From contig NZ_BMPE01000001.1 in the NCBI RefSeq assembly GCF_014647435.1, positions 620,001 to 684,000 of the forward strand: 64,000 bases of DNA. Reading direction: 5' to 3'. A program made the translations under genes and the position numbers. Below, in pieces: positions 19,071-27,946 of the stretch (positions are counted from its first letter, which is position 1; every line of letters starts with the position of its first letter). The notes beneath the pieces were generated by a model that had not been told where the DNA came from, did no database searches, and was given only the letters and a program-made list of their open reading frames with translations. This stretch comes from Deinococcus radiotolerans. GTDB taxonomy: Bacteria; Deinococcota; Deinococci; Deinococcales; Deinococcaceae.

Positions 19071-19329
19071 CCCGAAACCCTTCGTGCTGTTCACGCAGGA
19101 CCAGTGCCCGCAGTGCGAGACCCTCAAACGCATGCTGACCCTCCCCCTGCGCGGCGCGTTCGACGACCAGATCGAAGTGCTGCACCGCCAGCAGAACCCC
19201 GACGCCTTCACCGCCCTGGCCGACGCGCACGCCCTGGCCCGCACCCCCGCCCTGCTGCACCGCCCCAGCGGGAAGCTGCTGCTCGACACCGGCAGCCTCG
19301 GCGCGGTCAAGGCGTTCCTGACGCAGTAG
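19063..19329 (+). CDS. nrdH: Glutaredoxin-like redoxin, NrdH-type electron donor
   Basis: An 88-aa thioredoxin-fold protein with a CPQC active site ('TQDQCPQCETLK', residues about 12-23). It has a cis-Pro in 'ARTPALLH' and a C-terminal helix. ATG at 19063 overlaps the end of nrdF by 8 bases. It most likely re-reduces the NrdE C-terminal cysteines. The sequence is not a textbook NrdH (CVQC or CMQC), so the symbol rests mainly on position. Confidence 0.75.
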   Translation: MTDPKPFVLFTQDQCPQCETLKRMLTLPLRGAFDDQIEVLHRQQNPDAFTALADAHALARTPALLHRPSGKLLLDTGSLGAVKAFLTQ

Positions 19330-19397
19330 GAATGTGACCCCAGGCACGCCTGTCACAGCGTTTTTCAGCTGAATTCTGCTTACAGTAGACTGACCGG

Positions 19398-20282
19398 GTG
19401 AGTCTCCGCACGACTGTTCTTGGACTGTTCCTCTTCACATCTGCCGCATCTGCCGAGCTGTGCTTCCCGCAGTACGTCCCGCAGGAAGAGAATGCGTGGA
19501 GCGTGTTCACCAGCATGATGCTCCCCAGCAACACCATCGAGAAGTTCTTCGATGACAATGGCAAGCTTGAACGCTGGACAGAAACCACGTTCGACGGCCG
19601 GACATTGACGCGCAACATCTACGTCGTGGATGCCTTCGCCAGCAGGACGACGGTCACCGCACAGGTCAACCAGGGCGTCTTTCAGCGGGCCCGGAAATGG
19701 TTCGTGCCGGGAGACGACATCGACCTGCCGTCCTCACGCGAAGACCGGGTCAAGACACTCGGGCAGGTCAACCTCAACGCGGGCCGCTTCGGGCCAACTG
19801 ACATCACGCTGAACTATGACGGGACCGGTCGCCCCCTTTACCTAAAAATGAACGTTCCAGAGCTCTACAACGCCAAAGACATCGAGATTGCCTGCCAATA
19901 CCCCAGCCCACAACAGGTGATCATGACCGAGACGCTCTACGGCCAGACCATAACCACCACCGCCGAACTGAACGAACGCGGTCAACTCAGTAGACTGACT
20001 AGGAAAGGCGGATCGACAGGCTCCGTCACCGTTTTCGGCGCGCCAGACGCCCAGCGTCGCATCGTGTACACCACAGCCCGGCTGGACGGCTTCGTGACGG
20101 AGAACGGCACGCTCCTTCTGGACGAGCAGGGCCGAGTCGTGAATGAGACCTCCACCGCCACCCAGTTTGGAAAGGAAACGAGCGTCACGACCTGGGAATA
20201 TAACGCTCAGGGACAATGGACCGCCAAAACCCTGACGATTGAGGGGCGCACCTACCGCACGACGCGCACAATCCAGAACTAG
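19398..20282 (+). CDS. Secreted protein of unknown function
   Basis: A 294-aa protein with a signal peptide (about residues 1-19, cleavage near ASAELC). The mature part is rich in Thr, Asn and Asp with alternating short beta strands such as 'ERWTETTFDGRTLTRNIY' and 'TTWEYNAQGQWTAKTLTIEG'. These resemble YD/RHS-like beta repeats in style, though no repeat unit is exact. The start is GTG at 19398; TAGACT lies at 19386-19391. GC content is lower than in the neighbours. It converges with the HAD gene. I recognise no family. Confidence 0.7.
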   Translation: MSLRTTVLGLFLFTSAASAELCFPQYVPQEENAWSVFTSMMLPSNTIEKFFDDNGKLERWTETTFDGRTLTRNIYVVDAFASRTTVTAQVNQGVFQRARKWFVPGDDIDLPSSREDRVKTLGQVNLNAGRFGPTDITLNYDGTGRPLYLKMNVPELYNAKDIEIACQYPSPQQVIMTETLYGQTITTTAELNERGQLSRLTRKGGSTGSVTVFGAPDAQRRIVYTTARLDGFVTENGTLLLDEQGRVVNETSTATQFGKETSVTTWEYNAQGQWTAKTLTIEGRTYRTTRTIQN

Positions 20283-20378
20283 GGACGGTCTTCCCGCGAG
20301 GGGGCTGCTCCCATCCGGCCTAGTTCACCCGATCACCACGCTATCTGCGCGGCTGACAAGAACCGCCACACCCTTCTC

Positions 20379-20978
20379 TCACTCCACGCCCAGCGCCGCT
20401 AGTTCCTCCCGGAGCTGCGCGGCGTTCTCGTAGCGGATGGCGTGCATGCCGACCCGGCGGGCGGCTTCGGTGTTCTGGGCGCGGTCGTCGATCATGACGG
20501 CCTCGTGCGGGGCGACGGCGGCCAGCGTGAGGGCGGCGCGGTAGATGGCGGGGTTGGGTTTCATGAGTTCCAGCGTGGAGGACGTGAAGAACGCCAGCAG
20601 GAACTCGCTGAGGCCGAAGGTGCGGACGCGGTGGTCGTTCAGGTCGCGGCCCTCGTTGTTCAGGGCGTACAGGCGGTGGCACGTGGCGAGATCACGGGCG
20701 AGGGCCAGGGCGCCCTCGTGCGGGGTGCTCTGCGCTTCCATCGCGGCGCGGAACTCGCCCGGCGTGAAGGTCTGCGGGTGGCAGAACACGGTCTGCTCCA
20801 GGTACTCGTCCAGGGTCATGCGGCCCAGTTCCAGTTCGGGCACGGCCAGCTTGTGCCGCTCACCGAAGTCCGTGGCGTCCAGGCCGAACTGCGCGGCGAC
20901 GACGGCGCGCTGCTCACGGTCCCAGCCGTTGCTGAGCAGGACGCCGCCGATGTCGAAGAAGAGGGCGCGGATGGTCAT
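20379..20978 (-). CDS. HAD-superfamily hydrolase, subfamily IA
   Basis: A 199-aa cytosolic phosphatase-like enzyme. Motif I is 'FFDIGGVLLSNG' (nucleophile Asp at about residue 9). Motif II is 'ALNNEG', with Asn where Ser or Thr is usual. Motif III Lys is in 'LMKPNPAIY', and motif IV is 'VMIDDRAQN'. A helical cap sits between motifs I and II. The start at 20978 is supported by a -10 box TACCCT six bases before it, consistent with a leaderless mRNA; the upstream extension is antisense to the next gene. The substrate is unknown. Confidence 0.85.
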   Translation of the reverse strand: MTIRALFFDIGGVLLSNGWDREQRAVVAAQFGLDATDFGERHKLAVPELELGRMTLDEYLEQTVFCHPQTFTPGEFRAAMEAQSTPHEGALALARDLATCHRLYALNNEGRDLNDHRVRTFGLSEFLLAFFTSSTLELMKPNPAIYRAALTLAAVAPHEAVMIDDRAQNTEAARRVGMHAIRYENAAQLREELAALGVE

Positions 20979-21077
20979 GCCCGCAGGGTACGCCCGTGAC
21001 AGACCGGGGCCGCCTGATCGCCAAGGAAGGGTGAGGTGCCGCGCCCGCGCCGTCCTCCCGATGAGGGAGGATGGAGC

Positions 21078-21818
21078 ATGCGTTCCGTCCTGGTGCCTGG
21101 CCTGACCCTCCCGCCCCTGGCCGGGGCGGAACGGCTGGAGGTGAGCGGGCACGGGGTCCGGCTCGGTGGGTACGTGTGGCCGCAACCTCAGGCCGCGCCG
21201 CTGTTCGTGCTGCTGCACGGGTACGGGCAGGACGCCGCCGCGATGGTCCGGCCGGCTGAGGCCTTGCAGGCGCGGGGGGCGGCGGTCGTGAGCCTCTCGA
21301 TGCGCGGCTGGCGCGGTTCCGGGGGGTGCGACGACTACGGGCGCAGTCATCCGGCTGATCTCCGGGCAGCCCTGGGAGACGTCCGGGCGCGCGTGCCCGC
21401 TTCGTCGGTAGTGCTGCTGGGCTTCTCGATGGGTGGCCTGATGGCCCTGCTGGCCGCTCGGCAGGGCGTCCCGCTGGACGGGGTGGTGGCCGTCAGTGCG
21501 CCCACCGATCTGCGGCGCGTGTATGAGACGACCGGGTACCGGAGGCTGCGCCGCTACTACGACGCGGTGCTCACGCCGGAGCAGTGGGTTAGCTGTTCCC
21601 CGGCGCGTTTCACGCGGGGCTGGCGCGTACCGACGCTGAATGTGGTGGGCCTGCGCGACACCATCTGCCCGCCGTGGGAGGGGCAGAGCTTCGCGGCAGC
21701 CGTGCGTGGGGGGCTGCTGGAAGTGCCGGATATGGGCCACGAGCCCGGGCCGGACCACTGGCCGGTGATCGTGGAGGCGGCCCTGGCCCGGTTTGCTCCG
21801 GCCCTGGTGCAGCGCTGA
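21078..21818 (+). CDS. Alpha/beta hydrolase
   Basis: A 246-aa serine hydrolase. The oxyanion motif 'LLHGYGQD' is at about residue 46. The nucleophile elbow 'GFSMGG' is near residue 117, the acid is in 'VVGLRDTICPP' and the His in 'DMGHEPG'. The ribosome site GGGAGGA is eight bases before ATG 21078. There is no signal peptide. It converges with polA after 51 bases. Dienelactone-hydrolase or carboxylesterase-like activity is likely; the substrate is not inferable. Confidence 0.85.
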   Translation: MRSVLVPGLTLPPLAGAERLEVSGHGVRLGGYVWPQPQAAPLFVLLHGYGQDAAAMVRPAEALQARGAAVVSLSMRGWRGSGGCDDYGRSHPADLRAALGDVRARVPASSVVLLGFSMGGLMALLAARQGVPLDGVVAVSAPTDLRRVYETTGYRRLRRYYDAVLTPEQWVSCSPARFTRGWRVPTLNVVGLRDTICPPWEGQSFAAAVRGGLLEVPDMGHEPGPDHWPVIVEAALARFAPALVQR

Positions 21819-21869
21819 CCTCGCGTCCGGCGGGGCAGCCGGCGCCGTACGGGAGGTCAGCGCACGCCC

Positions 21870-24650
21870 TTACTTCGTGTCGTACCAGTTCGGGCCGACG
21901 CCGATCTCGACAGCGAGGGGCACCGTGAGGCTGGCGGCGCCTTCCATGATGCGGCGCACGGTCCCGCTGATCTCCTCGGCCCGGTCCTCGGGGGCTTCGA
22001 GGAGCAGTTCGTCGTGCACCTGCAGCAGGAGGCGGGCGCCGGTGCCCTGGAGTTCGCGTTCCAGGGTGATCATGGCGAGTTTGATGATGTCGGCGGCGGT
22101 GCCCTGGATGGGCATGTTGTACGCGAGGCGTTCCCCGGCCTCGCGCAGGGTGCGGTTGGTAGCGACGAGTTCGGGGACGTAGCGGCGGCGGCCGTAGAGG
22201 GTCTCGACGTAGCCGTGCTGGCGGCCGAATTCCAGGGTGCGGTCGATGTACGCGCGGATGCCGGGGTACGTGGCGAAGTACGTCTCGATGAAGCCAGCAG
22301 CATCGGCGTAGGGAATGCCGAGATCGTTGCTGAGTCGGTGGGCGCTCATGCCGTACAGCACGCCGAAGTTCACGGTCTTGGCGGCGCGGCGCTGATCGGG
22401 CGTGATGGTGCCCTCGTTCAGGCCGAGGACCTGCGCGGCGGTGCGGCGGTGAATGTCCGCGCCGTCCTGGAACGCCTGCTGCATGAGTGGATCGTCGGCG
22501 ATGTGAGCCAGGAGGCGCAGTTCGATCTGCGAGTAGTCGGCGCTGATCAGGCAGAAGCCGGGGTCAGCGATGAAGCCCTTGCGGATCTCGCGGCCGGTCT
22601 CGCTGCGGATGGGGATGTTCTGGAGGTTGGGGTTGAGGCTGCTCAGGCGGCCGGTGGCGACGGCGGCCTGAGCGAAGGTGGTGTGCAGGCGGCCCGTGCG
22701 GGGGTTGACGAGGTTGGGAAGGGGGTCGAGGTACGTGCCGCGCAGTTTTTCCAGTTCGCGGTATTCGAGCAGGGCGGGGATGATGGGGTGCTCGTCGCGC
22801 AGGGGTTCGAGGGCGGCGACGGCGGTGCTGCGCTTGCCCGTCAGTTTGGTCTTCTTGCCGCTGGCGAGGCCCAGTTCGTCGTACAGGACAGCTTCAAGCT
22901 GATCGCGGCTGCGGATCTGGAATTCCCGGCCGGCCAGCGAGTGGATCTGGGCTTCCAGGGTACTCAGGCGAGCGCCGGTGGCGGCGGACAGGCCGCGCAG
23001 GTACTCGCTGTCGAGCCGCACGCCGCGCACTTCCATGCGGGCCAGGACGGCGGACAGGGGTTTTTCCATGTCGTCGTAGAGGGTGCGGCGGGCGTCGTCC
23101 AGCAGGGGCGGCAGGAGGTCGAGGAGCTGCGCGGTAATCGCGGCGCGGCCGGCGGCGTCGTCGGGCCAGGGGACGTTCAGATACCGCCCCGCGACGGCGC
23201 TCATGGTGGTGTTGGCCGGGTCGAGCAGGTACGCCATCAGCAGGGGGTCGTCGCCGGGTTCCACGCTCGTGCCGCGCACGCTGAGGTGCGTGGCGAGGGC
23301 CTTGGCGGCGGCGGCGGTGACGCTGCGCTGCGCGACGAACTGCGCGTCGTCCACCGTGGCCGGGAACTGCTCGCGGAGTTTCGCGGCCGCCTTCTCCTGC
23401 TCCTTGCGGGCCTTCTCGGCGGCTTTCTGCTGGGTCTTGGTGAGGGGCGCGGCGGGTTCGTCGGGGGCGTCGAACAGGCCGCCGGGCTGGGCGTAGACTT
23501 CGGCCTTGCGCCACTCGGCGGGTTCGGTGGTGGGCGCGGTGCGGACAGTGCCGGTCGTGCCGTCGAGGTCCAGGGTGGCAGCGTCCACGAGGGCGGCGGT
23601 CAGGTCGTCCTCACGGGACAGGCGGTAGCCCCAGATGACGCCCTGCGCGGGGGTGCGCCACTCGGCCTCCTGGATGGTCAGGGCCGGGACGGCGGGCACG
23701 TCGGCGCTCTCGGGGGCGTCGTGCGGCGCGTCCCGGTGGGTGCTGTCGTTCACCGCGTCGGGGACGCTCAGGACACTCTCGATGCCGTCCAGGGCCGCCA
23801 CGTCCCGCTTGACGCTGTGCAGGTCCAGTTCGGTCAGCAGTTCGTGCAGGCGGTCCGGGTTGCCCGGCAGGCGGCCCGCGCCGAGTTGCACGTCCAGCGG
23901 CAGGTCCGTGACCATGCAGGACAGCCGGTGGCTGAACTCCACGGCCTCCTCGGAATCGAGGAGTTTCTGGCGCGTCCCGTCGGGTTTCAGGGTGCCGGCC
24001 TTCGCGGCGGCGTAGATGCCCTCCAGCGTGCCGTACTCCTGCAGCAGCTTGGCGGCGGTTTTCGGGCCGATACCTCTCGCGCCGGGGATGTTGTCGCTGG
24101 CGTCGCCGGTCAGCGCGCGGTAGTCCACCCACTGCCCCACGGTCACGCCGTACTTTTCGAGCACCTCGGCTGGGCCGATCAGGCGGAAGTCGTTCGTGAT
24201 GACGCGCACGTGGTCGTCGAGCAGCTGGTACGCGTCGCGGTCGCTGGTGACGATCCGGACCTGCATGCCGGTGCCCTCGGCCTTGCGGGTGAGGCTGGCG
24301 ATCACGTCGTCTGCCTCGTAGCCGGGTTCTTCCAGGCGGGGGAAGCCGATGGCGTCCACGATCTCGCGGATGCGGTTGATCTGGCCGGGCAGGTCGGCGG
24401 GCGTCTCGGCGCGGCCGGACTTGTACCCGTCGAACTGCTCGTGGCGGAAGGTCTTCACGGGCGGGTCGAACACCACGATGACCTGATTGCTTCGCTGCCG
24501 GGCGAGGCGCAGCGTGAGGCGCAGGAACCCCAGGATGGCGTTGGTGGCCTCGCCCTGTTTGTTCGTGAGGGGGGGCAGGGCGAAGTACGAGCGGAACGCC
24601 AGGGCGTGGCCGTCGATCAGCACCAGGGTGTCGGGGGCGGCGGAGGTCAT
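21870..24650 (-). CDS. polA: DNA polymerase I, proofreading site absent
   Basis: Repair and Okazaki-processing polymerase (926 aa). The 5'-3' exonuclease domain (about 1-290) has 'LIDGHALAFRSYF', 'GYEADDVIASL', 'TSDRDAYQL' and 'DNIPGARGIGPKTAAKLL'. The central domain reads 'VIWGYRLSRED...', like Taq, with no DxE exonuclease motif, and carries a Lys/Glu-rich insert. Polymerase motifs are A 'DYSQIELRLLAH', B 'RRAAKTVNFGVLYGMSAH' and C 'QVHDELLLEAP'. I place the start at 24650 because TAGAAT (24658-24663) lies seven bases upstream; an ATG nine bases earlier overlaps that box. Confidence 0.96.
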   Translation of the reverse strand: MTSAAPDTLVLIDGHALAFRSYFALPPLTNKQGEATNAILGFLRLTLRLARQRSNQVIVVFDPPVKTFRHEQFDGYKSGRAETPADLPGQINRIREIVDAIGFPRLEEPGYEADDVIASLTRKAEGTGMQVRIVTSDRDAYQLLDDHVRVITNDFRLIGPAEVLEKYGVTVGQWVDYRALTGDASDNIPGARGIGPKTAAKLLQEYGTLEGIYAAAKAGTLKPDGTRQKLLDSEEAVEFSHRLSCMVTDLPLDVQLGAGRLPGNPDRLHELLTELDLHSVKRDVAALDGIESVLSVPDAVNDSTHRDAPHDAPESADVPAVPALTIQEAEWRTPAQGVIWGYRLSREDDLTAALVDAATLDLDGTTGTVRTAPTTEPAEWRKAEVYAQPGGLFDAPDEPAAPLTKTQQKAAEKARKEQEKAAAKLREQFPATVDDAQFVAQRSVTAAAAKALATHLSVRGTSVEPGDDPLLMAYLLDPANTTMSAVAGRYLNVPWPDDAAGRAAITAQLLDLLPPLLDDARRTLYDDMEKPLSAVLARMEVRGVRLDSEYLRGLSAATGARLSTLEAQIHSLAGREFQIRSRDQLEAVLYDELGLASGKKTKLTGKRSTAVAALEPLRDEHPIIPALLEYRELEKLRGTYLDPLPNLVNPRTGRLHTTFAQAAVATGRLSSLNPNLQNIPIRSETGREIRKGFIADPGFCLISADYSQIELRLLAHIADDPLMQQAFQDGADIHRRTAAQVLGLNEGTITPDQRRAAKTVNFGVLYGMSAHRLSNDLGIPYADAAGFIETYFATYPGIRAYIDRTLEFGRQHGYVETLYGRRRYVPELVATNRTLREAGERLAYNMPIQGTAADIIKLAMITLERELQGTGARLLLQVHDELLLEAPEDRAEEISGTVRRIMEGAASLTVPLAVEIGVGPNWYDTK

Positions 24651-24769
24651 ACCCGCCATTCTACTGGGGACGTAATGTCGTCAGGCCCCGCCACACATGG
24701 GGACGCCGCTGCGGTGATCAGGGCACCGGCAGCGGCTCGTGGCTGGACTCGTGTGGGAATGGGCGCTGT

Positions 24770-24907
24770 TTAGTCGCCGGCCTGGAGGTTGCGGAAGGGG
24801 CGCTCCTCCTGCTCGCGCAGGACGGCGCGGTCCTCATGCGTCATGGCGACGAAGGCCACGAGCATGATCAAGAGGGTCAGGGCCGCCATGATCAGGAGGA
24901 GGTTCAT
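24770..24907 (-). CDS. 45-aa single-pass membrane peptide
   Basis: A short ORF too small for routine ORF lists. It encodes MNLLLIMAAL followed by more hydrophobic residues (one helix, about residues 2-21), then a charged tail 'EDRAVLREQEERPFRN'. The shape, one helix plus an acidic/basic cytosolic tail, is typical of small membrane regulators. It lies 119 bases before polA on the same strand. No strong ribosome site is visible; CACACT lies six bases upstream and might be a weak leaderless -10. Confidence 0.5.
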   Translation of the reverse strand: MNLLLIMAALTLLIMLVAFVAMTHEDRAVLREQEERPFRNLQAGD

Positions 24908-25255
24908 AGCGTCAGTGTGCGCGCAGGACTCCGGAGCTCCATGACGCGCGCCTCAAGCACCCTGAAGCTGCCCTTGAGGGGAAATCCATCTGTGAATACG
25001 GGCTTTAGATAGGGCATTGGTGTACCCGGGCGATCATGCCTGCACCGCAGAGTAAAGCCCCGCTCGTGGCGGGGCGGCCCGTCCCGACTTCACCCGGTCG
25101 GGTCTGAATTGTGGGTAGCTCAAGCGTAGGGGGCACGTGTGAGGCCGGTGTGCGCGCCGGGTAGGCAGGTGTTGATGTGTGAAGGTCACCCGTGGGTCAG
25201 GCCACCCGGACAGGGGCCCGCCGGGCAAGCGGGGGGCGTGTTACCCTTGCGCCCG
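24908..25255. other. Divergent intergenic region upstream of pyrF
   Basis: About 350 bases between the small membrane peptide gene and pyrF. It holds two adjacent hairpins described separately and an AT-rich patch near 25000-25020. The -10 box TACCCT (25242-25247) of pyrF is at the right end. No protein-coding gene is evident; the frame that extends pyrF upstream has no recognisable sequence. Confidence 0.4.
25057..25102 (+). repeat. Two adjacent hairpins upstream of pyrF
   Basis: Hairpin 1 pairs GCCCCGC (25057-25063) with GCGGGGC (25069-25075). Hairpin 2 pairs CCCGAC (25083-25088) with GTCGGG (25097-25102). On the minus strand hairpin 1 is followed by TTTAC, but no minus-strand gene ends here. 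They may belong to an untranslated RNA or an old attenuator. Confidence 0.45.
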
Positions 25256-26056
25256 ATGACGTTTGCGCAGGCCGTGACCGACCGCACCCGAGCCCTCCAG
25301 ACCCGCCTGTGCGTGGGCCTGGACCCCCGCCTGGACGCCTACCGGGATGTGGCGCACCTGCGCGAACACACTCTGGACGTGCTGGAGGCCACCGCCCCGT
25401 ACGCGGCGTGCGTGAAGCCGCAGCTGGCGTTCTACGAGGCGCTGGGCCTGGACGGCCTGCGCGTCCTGGAGGAGATCTGCGCGGCGGCCCGCACATTCGG
25501 CCTGCCGGTTCTGCTGGACGCCAAGCGCGGCGATATCGGCACGACCGCGCAGGCGTACGCACAGGGCTGGCTGACGGGACGGCACGCGGGCGCCGCGCTG
25601 ACCGTGAACCCGTTCCTGGGCTTCGAGACGCTGACGCCATTTGTGGAGACTGCCCGGGCGAACGGTGGCGCGGTGTTCGTCCTGGTGAAGACTAGCAACC
25701 CCGGGCAGGCGGACCTTCAGGGCGGCGGCGTCAGTGAGCGCGTGGCGGACGAGATCACGCGCCTGAACGCCCAGGAAGACGCCGAGTACGCCAGCATCGG
25801 CGCGGTCGTGGGCGCCACGCACCCCGGCGATCTGGCCGCATTCCGCGCCCGCATGCCGCGCGCGCTGTTGCTACTGCCGGGCCTGGGCGCGCAGGGCGCG
25901 ACCGCCGCGCAACTCGCCCCGGCCTTCGACCCGGGCGGCACCGGCGCGCTCGCCAGCGCCAGCCGGGGCCTGCAGTACGCCAGCGGGCTGGACATTCGCG
26001 CCAGCGTGGACGCCGCGCGGGACTTCCGCAACGAACTCAACAGCGTGCTCAGTTGA
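25256..26056 (+). CDS. pyrF: Orotidine 5'-phosphate decarboxylase, type 2
   Basis: The last step of UMP synthesis, OMP to UMP. At 266 aa it matches the longer type 2 subfamily. The catalytic Lys-Asp array is in '[17 protein letters not shown]' (about residues 86-102). Substrate-binding blocks '[12 protein letters not shown]', '[11 protein letters not shown]' and 'VGATHPGD' are also seen. ATG 25256 has TACCCT eight bases upstream, so the mRNA is probably leaderless and the long upstream frame is untranslated. The stop codon is part of a GTTGATAG repeat. Confidence 0.95.
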   Translation: MTFAQAVTDRTRALQTRLCVGLDPRLDAYRDVAHLREHTLDVLEATAPYAACVKPQLAFYEALGLDGLRVLEEICAAARTFGLPVLLDAKRGDIGTTAQAYAQGWLTGRHAGAALTVNPFLGFETLTPFVETARANGGAVFVLVKTSNPGQADLQGGGVSERVADEITRLNAQEDAEYASIGAVVGATHPGDLAAFRARMPRALLLLPGLGAQGATAAQLAPAFDPGGTGALASASRGLQYASGLDIRASVDAARDFRNELNSVLS

Positions 26057-26103
26057 TAGGAGAAGGTTGATAACCCCCTCTATCAACCGTCACCTGTCAA
26101 CCA

Positions 26104-26108
<5 letters not shown>
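26053..26108. repeat. GGTTGAT hairpin between convergent genes
   Basis: GGTTGATA (26065-26072) pairs with TATCAACC (26081-26088). Further GTTGAT copies lie at 26052-26057 (plus strand) and near 26094-26108 (minus strand), the last supplying the stop codon of the minus-strand gene. It is probably a bidirectional terminator. Related repeats occur at 34.1 and 61.9 kb. Confidence 0.6.
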
Positions 26109-27309
<1,201 letters not shown>

Positions 27310-27536
27310 GCGCCGAGTGTAGGCGCAAGCGGCGAGCGGAGTTCCGGGTGGCTGGACAACCGCCGGTCGGTTCGCTCGCCGCCGCCGGCACGCCGTCCTG
27401 CCCGCGCCCGCCCGTTCCCACTCCTCCCGACTCCTGAGATCGACCAGCTCTGGCGGTTCATCCTGCCGCCATTCACGCCCGTTTGATCGTTCTTTGGTGG
27501 GATGCACGCCTCATGGGTCTCGCCTATCCTGCTGGA

Positions 27537-27809
27537 ATGAGTTTCGTGCGTAAGCCCCGGCCGTACTCGTCGGGTCTGCCGTCCGCGCCGGTATCCGCTC
27601 CGCGTGCGCCGTGGGTCCCGAAGGAGAAGGCGCCGCGTCCGGCCCGTCCGCGTGGGCCGCGTTCGTCGTGGGCGGGCGCAGTGACGGCCCTGGCGGGCCT
27701 GGGGGCGCTGCTGGTGCTGGTCGTGGGCCTGTCGGGCCTGTGGAACGCCGTGGCGCGCGACTGGCAGTTCCGTTCGGCAGCGGCGGGCGTGCTGGACGTG
27801 GTGCGCTGA
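27537..27809 (+). CDS. Small membrane protein, unknown
   Basis: A 90-aa protein with a basic Pro-rich N-terminus (about residues 1-45) and one hydrophobic helix (about 48-68, 'AVTALAGLGALLVLVVGLSGLW'-like). The short C-terminal tail probably lies outside the cytoplasm. TATCCT lies six bases before the ATG at 27537, matching the leaderless pattern, so I prefer it to an upstream ATG. It precedes the penicillin-binding protein gene by 137 bases. I know no named family. Confidence 0.65.
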   Translation: MSFVRKPRPYSSGLPSAPVSAPRAPWVPKEKAPRPARPRGPRSSWAGAVTALAGLGALLVLVVGLSGLWNAVARDWQFRSAAAGVLDVVR

Positions 27810-27819
27810 GTGATTCGAA

Positions 27820-27946
27820 TTCCGTCTGTTTCGTTGACCACCCGGAACTGCACCGAGCGGCCAACTCCACGCCCGGAATCCGAGCTGCTCCTACTCGCAT
27901 CCGCTCGGATTGAACGGTTGTACAACACCGTTCAATCGGAGTTGAG
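27820..27946 (+). repeat. Leader packed with nested inverted repeats (possible dispersed repeat)
   Basis: Four perfect pairings compete in about 90 bases: CCGAGCGG (27853-27860) with CCGCTCGG (27901-27908); AATCCGAGC (27877-27885) with GCTCGGATT (27903-27911); GATTGAACGGT (27908-27918) with ACCGTTCAATC (27927-27937); and CAACTCC (27862-27868) with GGAGTTG (27938-27944). The last is the ribosome site of the next gene. The first two share a strand and the third overlaps them, so they are mutually exclusive. This may be an RNA switch or a Deinococcus-type small non-coding repeat. Confidence 0.6.

Noticed and set aside
22014..24773. 919-codon plus-strand ORF opposite polA
   Set aside because: Gly/Val/Ala-rich with no domain, fully antisense to a canonical polymerase.
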